The position numbers were made by a program, and so were the translations under genes. This document shows positions 33,649 to 35,937 of a DNA stretch of 35,937 nt, piece by piece. Each line of letters begins with the position of its first letter. Position 1 is the stretch's first letter. The DNA is taken from NCBI GenBank assembly GCA_036398095.1, contig DASWHR010000099.1:1-35937 (forward strand), read 5' to 3'. This stretch comes from DASWHR01 sp036398095. Lineage in GTDB: Bacteria; Actinomycetota; AC-67. Under the pieces are notes generated by a model. That model saw only the letters and a list, made by a program, of their open reading frames with translations, did not search any database and was not told where the DNA came from.

Positions 33649-34932
33649 CTATTGCCGAAGTGAGATCTGCTCGATGGTTGCGTTTACCTCGGAGCGGGCG
33701 CGACCCGAGGCAGACGGCGTCGTCGAGGCCGTCGCGCGGACGCCCGCGGTGATGGAGCTGAGCGTGTCGCACCCGTCGTAGTCGAGCCACACCTCGAACA
33801 GTTGGTTTTCGATCTCGTCGTTTCCGTCGAGAGGAATCGCTCGCGCGGACGTTGCGCGGGCGCAGTTGCTGTCGGCGAGCACCCAGAGCTCGAGGGAGCC
33901 GCCGGGGCCGCTGGTGGCGGGCAGCGCGGGACTCGTTTCGATCGCTGCGCGTTGAACCCGGAACCGGACCAGGATCCGCGCCGGACCCGTGCGCAGAGAC
34001 TGGATCACGCCGGCCGAAGCGTCGGCGTCGGCCAGGGTCGCCGGGCTTCCCTCGGACGGAGTGATCGCGGCCACGGCGCTCGCCGCTCCCGATTGCGGAT
34101 CCGCCTGACCTTCCGCGTAGCACGGGGCTTGCGCTCCGGCCGGCAGGAACGTCGAACAGCGTTGCCGGCGGTAGCGGCCTTCGTACGGTGGAGTCAGCTC
34201 GACCGGTTCGGGTGTCAGCGTGGCCGTCGGTGTCGGAGTGGGAGTCACCGTAATCGTCTCGGTCGGCGTTGGGGTCCCCGTGAGCGTCTCGGTGGGCGTT
34301 GCGGTCGGGGACGTTGTGGGGGACGTTGTGGCGCTTGCGGACGGGGAAGGACCGGGATCCGCGCAGGCGTCTTCGGGTTCGGGATCGACGCCCGGCGGCG
34401 GATCCGATGGTGTGGCCGGCTCCCGGTACACACCGACCGCCGTGATGCGCAGCGCCTCGGTCGCATTCGGTTCCGGGGTGCATCCGGGCTGCATGACCGG
34501 CCCTTCTTGCGTGTCGATGAGCGCGTCGCCGGAGGCGATGTAGACGCGAATCGAGTCTCCGGCGGACGGAGCGAAGAAATACAGTTCTAGCGTGCATCCG
34601 AAGTCGCCGGCCGGAACGATGCAGGACGCGTCCGGCGAGCCGTACGAGATGTCCCAGGACTCCACCAAGTTGTCCGGGTCGTTCGGTCCGGCTTCGTATT
34701 CCGCTCCGATCACGACTTCTCCGTGAGCATCAATGACAACAACTTCGACCGAGTGCGTCGTGCCGGTCAGCGCAACGCCGACCTTCGAGCTCGTCCCGAC
34801 CGCGATCGACGGAGGGATGTGGGAGACCGGGCGAACGCGAGCGGTGGTGGCGAGGCCGGCGGCCGCGGCCAGCGACAACGCGAGCGTCGCGAAGCCGATC
34901 CGGCGAAGGACGTGAATCCGAGTCGATGCCAT
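33649..34932 (-). CDS. Large secreted protein with Thr/Pro-rich linker, unknown function
   Basis: The 427-residue product has a signal peptide (RRIGFATLALSLAAAAGLAT). An N-terminal domain of about 150 residues follows, with cysteines in DASCIVPAGDFGCTLELYF. Residues of about 194-245 form a low-complexity linker of TP, TPT and SPT repeats. The C-terminal domain of about 175 residues includes SGPGGSLELWVLADSNC and ENQLFEVWLDYDGCDTL. The linker resembles the glycosylated or flexible spacers of extracellular multidomain proteins. I recognise no domain. ATG 34932 is supported by GGGGGGAAAG just upstream. The leader contains a small inverted repeat, and the gene diverges from the YVTN-type propeller gene. 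Confidence 0.75.
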   Translation of the reverse strand: MASTRIHVLRRIGFATLALSLAAAAGLATTARVRPVSHIPPSIAVGTSSKVGVALTGTTHSVEVVVIDAHGEVVIGAEYEAGPNDPDNLVESWDISYGSPDASCIVPAGDFGCTLELYFFAPSAGDSIRVYIASGDALIDTQEGPVMQPGCTPEPNATEALRITAVGVYREPATPSDPPPGVDPEPEDACADPGPSPSASATTSPTTSPTATPTETLTGTPTPTETITVTPTPTPTATLTPEPVELTPPYEGRYRRQRCSTFLPAGAQAPCYAEGQADPQSGAASAVAAITPSEGSPATLADADASAGVIQSLRTGPARILVRFRVQRAAIETSPALPATSGPGGSLELWVLADSNCARATSARAIPLDGNDEIENQLFEVWLDYDGCDTLSSITAGVRATASTTPSASGRARSEVNATIEQISLRQ

Positions 34933-34959
34933 TCTTTCCCCCCTGGACAGTGTGGCTCA

Positions 34960-34978
34960 CCCGTCCGACTCGGACGGG
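34960..34978. repeat. Inverted repeat in the leader of the secreted-protein gene
   Basis: CCCGTCC (34960-34966) and GGACGGG (34972-34978) flank GACTC. It sits 28 nt upstream of the minus-strand start at 34932, in a 172-bp divergent gap. It could be an operator or a leader hairpin; no assignment to a known regulator is possible. Confidence 0.6.
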
Positions 34979-35104
34979 GGGCTGATCTTTCACTCGAAGA
35001 CGATGTCGATTGGGCGGTCAAAACCGATACGGTCGGCCCGCAAAGCGGCAGAAGGAGAACTCGGCGGCCAGGACGGGAGCGGTGCGCGGCGAAGTTCTTG
35101 CGGG

Positions 35105-35937
35105 ATGCGCATCGGTCGAGCGGCTCTTGCGATCGTGACGCTGGCGGCCGGAACGGTGGTTCCGGCGGGGCCGGCGCGCGCCGCCGCGTCCGAGATCGGC
35201 CGGCTGGTCGCGGCGAAGCCCACCGCGGTGGCGGTCGATCCGTCGATCAACGCGATGTACGTGGCCCAGCAGGACGGTGACCTGAAGATCTACGACACTC
35301 GCACCTACACGTCCCGGACGGTCGAGCTGACCTGCTGCCTGTCCGCGATCGTCGCCGATGCCGCAACGCATCGTGTGTACGTATCCGGCAACGGTCTGAT
35401 CGCGCTCGACGGCGCGACCGGCGTGGTCGCGGCGACGGTGTCGCTGGCACCGGGCACGCCGGACGCGCTCGCGCTCGACACGGCCGGCGGCCGGGTGTTC
35501 GCCGCCGATCCGCCGGGTGACCGGGTCGTGGTGCTCGATGCGGCGACGGACCAGATCGTCTTGTCGCTGCCGGTGCGCGACCGGCCCGCAGGCCTCGCCT
35601 ACGACGACGCGTCCGGCGCGCTCTACGTCGCGAGCGGCGGGGAGAATGTCGTCGACGCGATCGATCCGGCGACGGGGAGCGTCCTGGCGACCGCACCTAT
35701 TCCTTCGCCGTCGGGGATCGCGGTCGGCGACGGCGAGATCTTCGTCGCGTCCGGCGCCGGCGTGGTCCGCGTGCTCGACCCCGTCACGCTCGCCGACATT
35801 CGAAGCATCACCGTCGGGCAGAGTCCGCGCTCGCTCGCCTACAACCCGGTGAGCCGCCGATTGTGGGTGGCGAACTGGGGCTCGGAGACGGTTTCGTTCG
35901 TCGATACCACGACCGCAACGGTGCTGGGCACGATGCC
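35105..35937 (+). CDS. Secreted YVTN/YncE-type beta-propeller protein, 3' truncated by the window
   Basis: The frame from ATG 35105 is open for 277 codons to the window end. It starts with a signal peptide (RIGRAALAIVTLAAGTVVPA, with a likely AxA cleavage site near residue 26). The mature part is a chain of 40-45-residue repeats with motifs such as AVAVDPSINAMYVAQ, AIVADAATHRVYVSG, ALALDTAGGRVFAAD, GLAYDDASGALYVAS and SLAYNPVSRRLWVANWGSETVSFVD (the last read in two parts). Each pairs with a strand of the VVVLDAAT type. This is the pattern of YVTN or YncE-like propellers, exported proteins whose ligands are usually unknown. No good ribosome-binding site directly precedes the start. The C-terminal repeats and any further domain are missing. 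Confidence 0.85.
   Translation, partial: MRIGRAALAIVTLAAGTVVPAGPARAAASEIGRLVAAKPTAVAVDPSINAMYVAQQDGDLKIYDTRTYTSRTVELTCCLSAIVADAATHRVYVSGNGLIALDGATGVVAATVSLAPGTPDALALDTAGGRVFAADPPGDRVVVLDAATDQIVLSLPVRDRPAGLAYDDASGALYVASGGENVVDAIDPATGSVLATAPIPSPSGIAVGDGEIFVASGAGVVRVLDPVTLADIRSITVGQSPRSLAYNPVSRRLWVANWGSETVSFVDTTTATVLGTM

Overview
The window is about 36 kb of high-GC bacterial chromosome. It reads as a core housekeeping segment of an actinobacterium (Actinomycetota), probably from a lineage outside the well-studied genera. Three things point there. First, the gene order hemW-hrcA-dnaJ-rsmE-phoH-ybeY-corC-era-recO-uppS ... glyS ... dgt-dnaG matches the order known from Mycobacterium. Second, there is a BldD-type regulator with the c-di-GMP-binding signature. 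Third, there are two cis-prenyltransferases, one of the Rv2361c type and one of the Rv1086 type. The exact class cannot be fixed from sequence reading alone.

Layout. 1-877 is the 3' part of hemW. 966-2156 is a distinctly lower-GC exported lipoprotein, followed by about 400 bp with no recognisable gene; together they look like an insertion between hemW and hrcA. 2556-5479 is the heat-shock/ribosome block: a CIRCE operator, hrcA, dnaJ and rsmE. 5651-7503 holds a BldD homologue, an NAD-dependent epimerase-like protein and a HIT protein. 7546-12081 is phoH (interrupted by an intein), ybeY, a CorC-like CBS protein and era. 12143-15624 holds recO, uppS, a GNAT gene and, on the opposite strand, a methyltransferase and a second cis-prenyltransferase. 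15823-21456 holds a GAF/PAS/REC protein with a degenerate histidine-kinase dimerisation helix, glyS, an ABC-2 exporter pair and another GNAT. 21533-24274 is pyruvate phosphate dikinase with a lysine-rich, histone-like tail. 24276-27587 holds a secreted protein, an MFS exporter, a large hairpin and a propeller lipoprotein. 27824-31871 is a translationally coupled dgt-dnaG-rpoD operon. The window ends with a Kelch lipoprotein coupled to a family 5 uracil-DNA glycosylase, a secreted Thr/Pro-linker protein, and the start of a YVTN-type propeller protein that runs off the end.

How the parts fit. Most genes serve translation and RNA quality (rsmE, ybeY, era, glyS), replication and repair (dnaG, dgt, recO, udg), heat-shock control (hrcA/CIRCE, dnaJ) and envelope lipid carriers (two UppS-type enzymes). 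The accessory layer is mostly exported proteins: four different beta-propeller families and two unknown secreted proteins. Many transcription units show a TANNNT hexamer 7-10 nt before the start codon and no Shine-Dalgarno sequence, which suggests frequent leaderless transcription.

The strongest unusual items are the apparent class 3 intein in PhoH, the histone-like tail on PPDK, the BldD c-di-GMP site, the kinase-less GAF-PAS-REC protein and a 57-nt hairpin that contains a stop codon. I saw no tRNA, rRNA, CRISPR array, insertion sequence, or defence or biosynthetic cluster.
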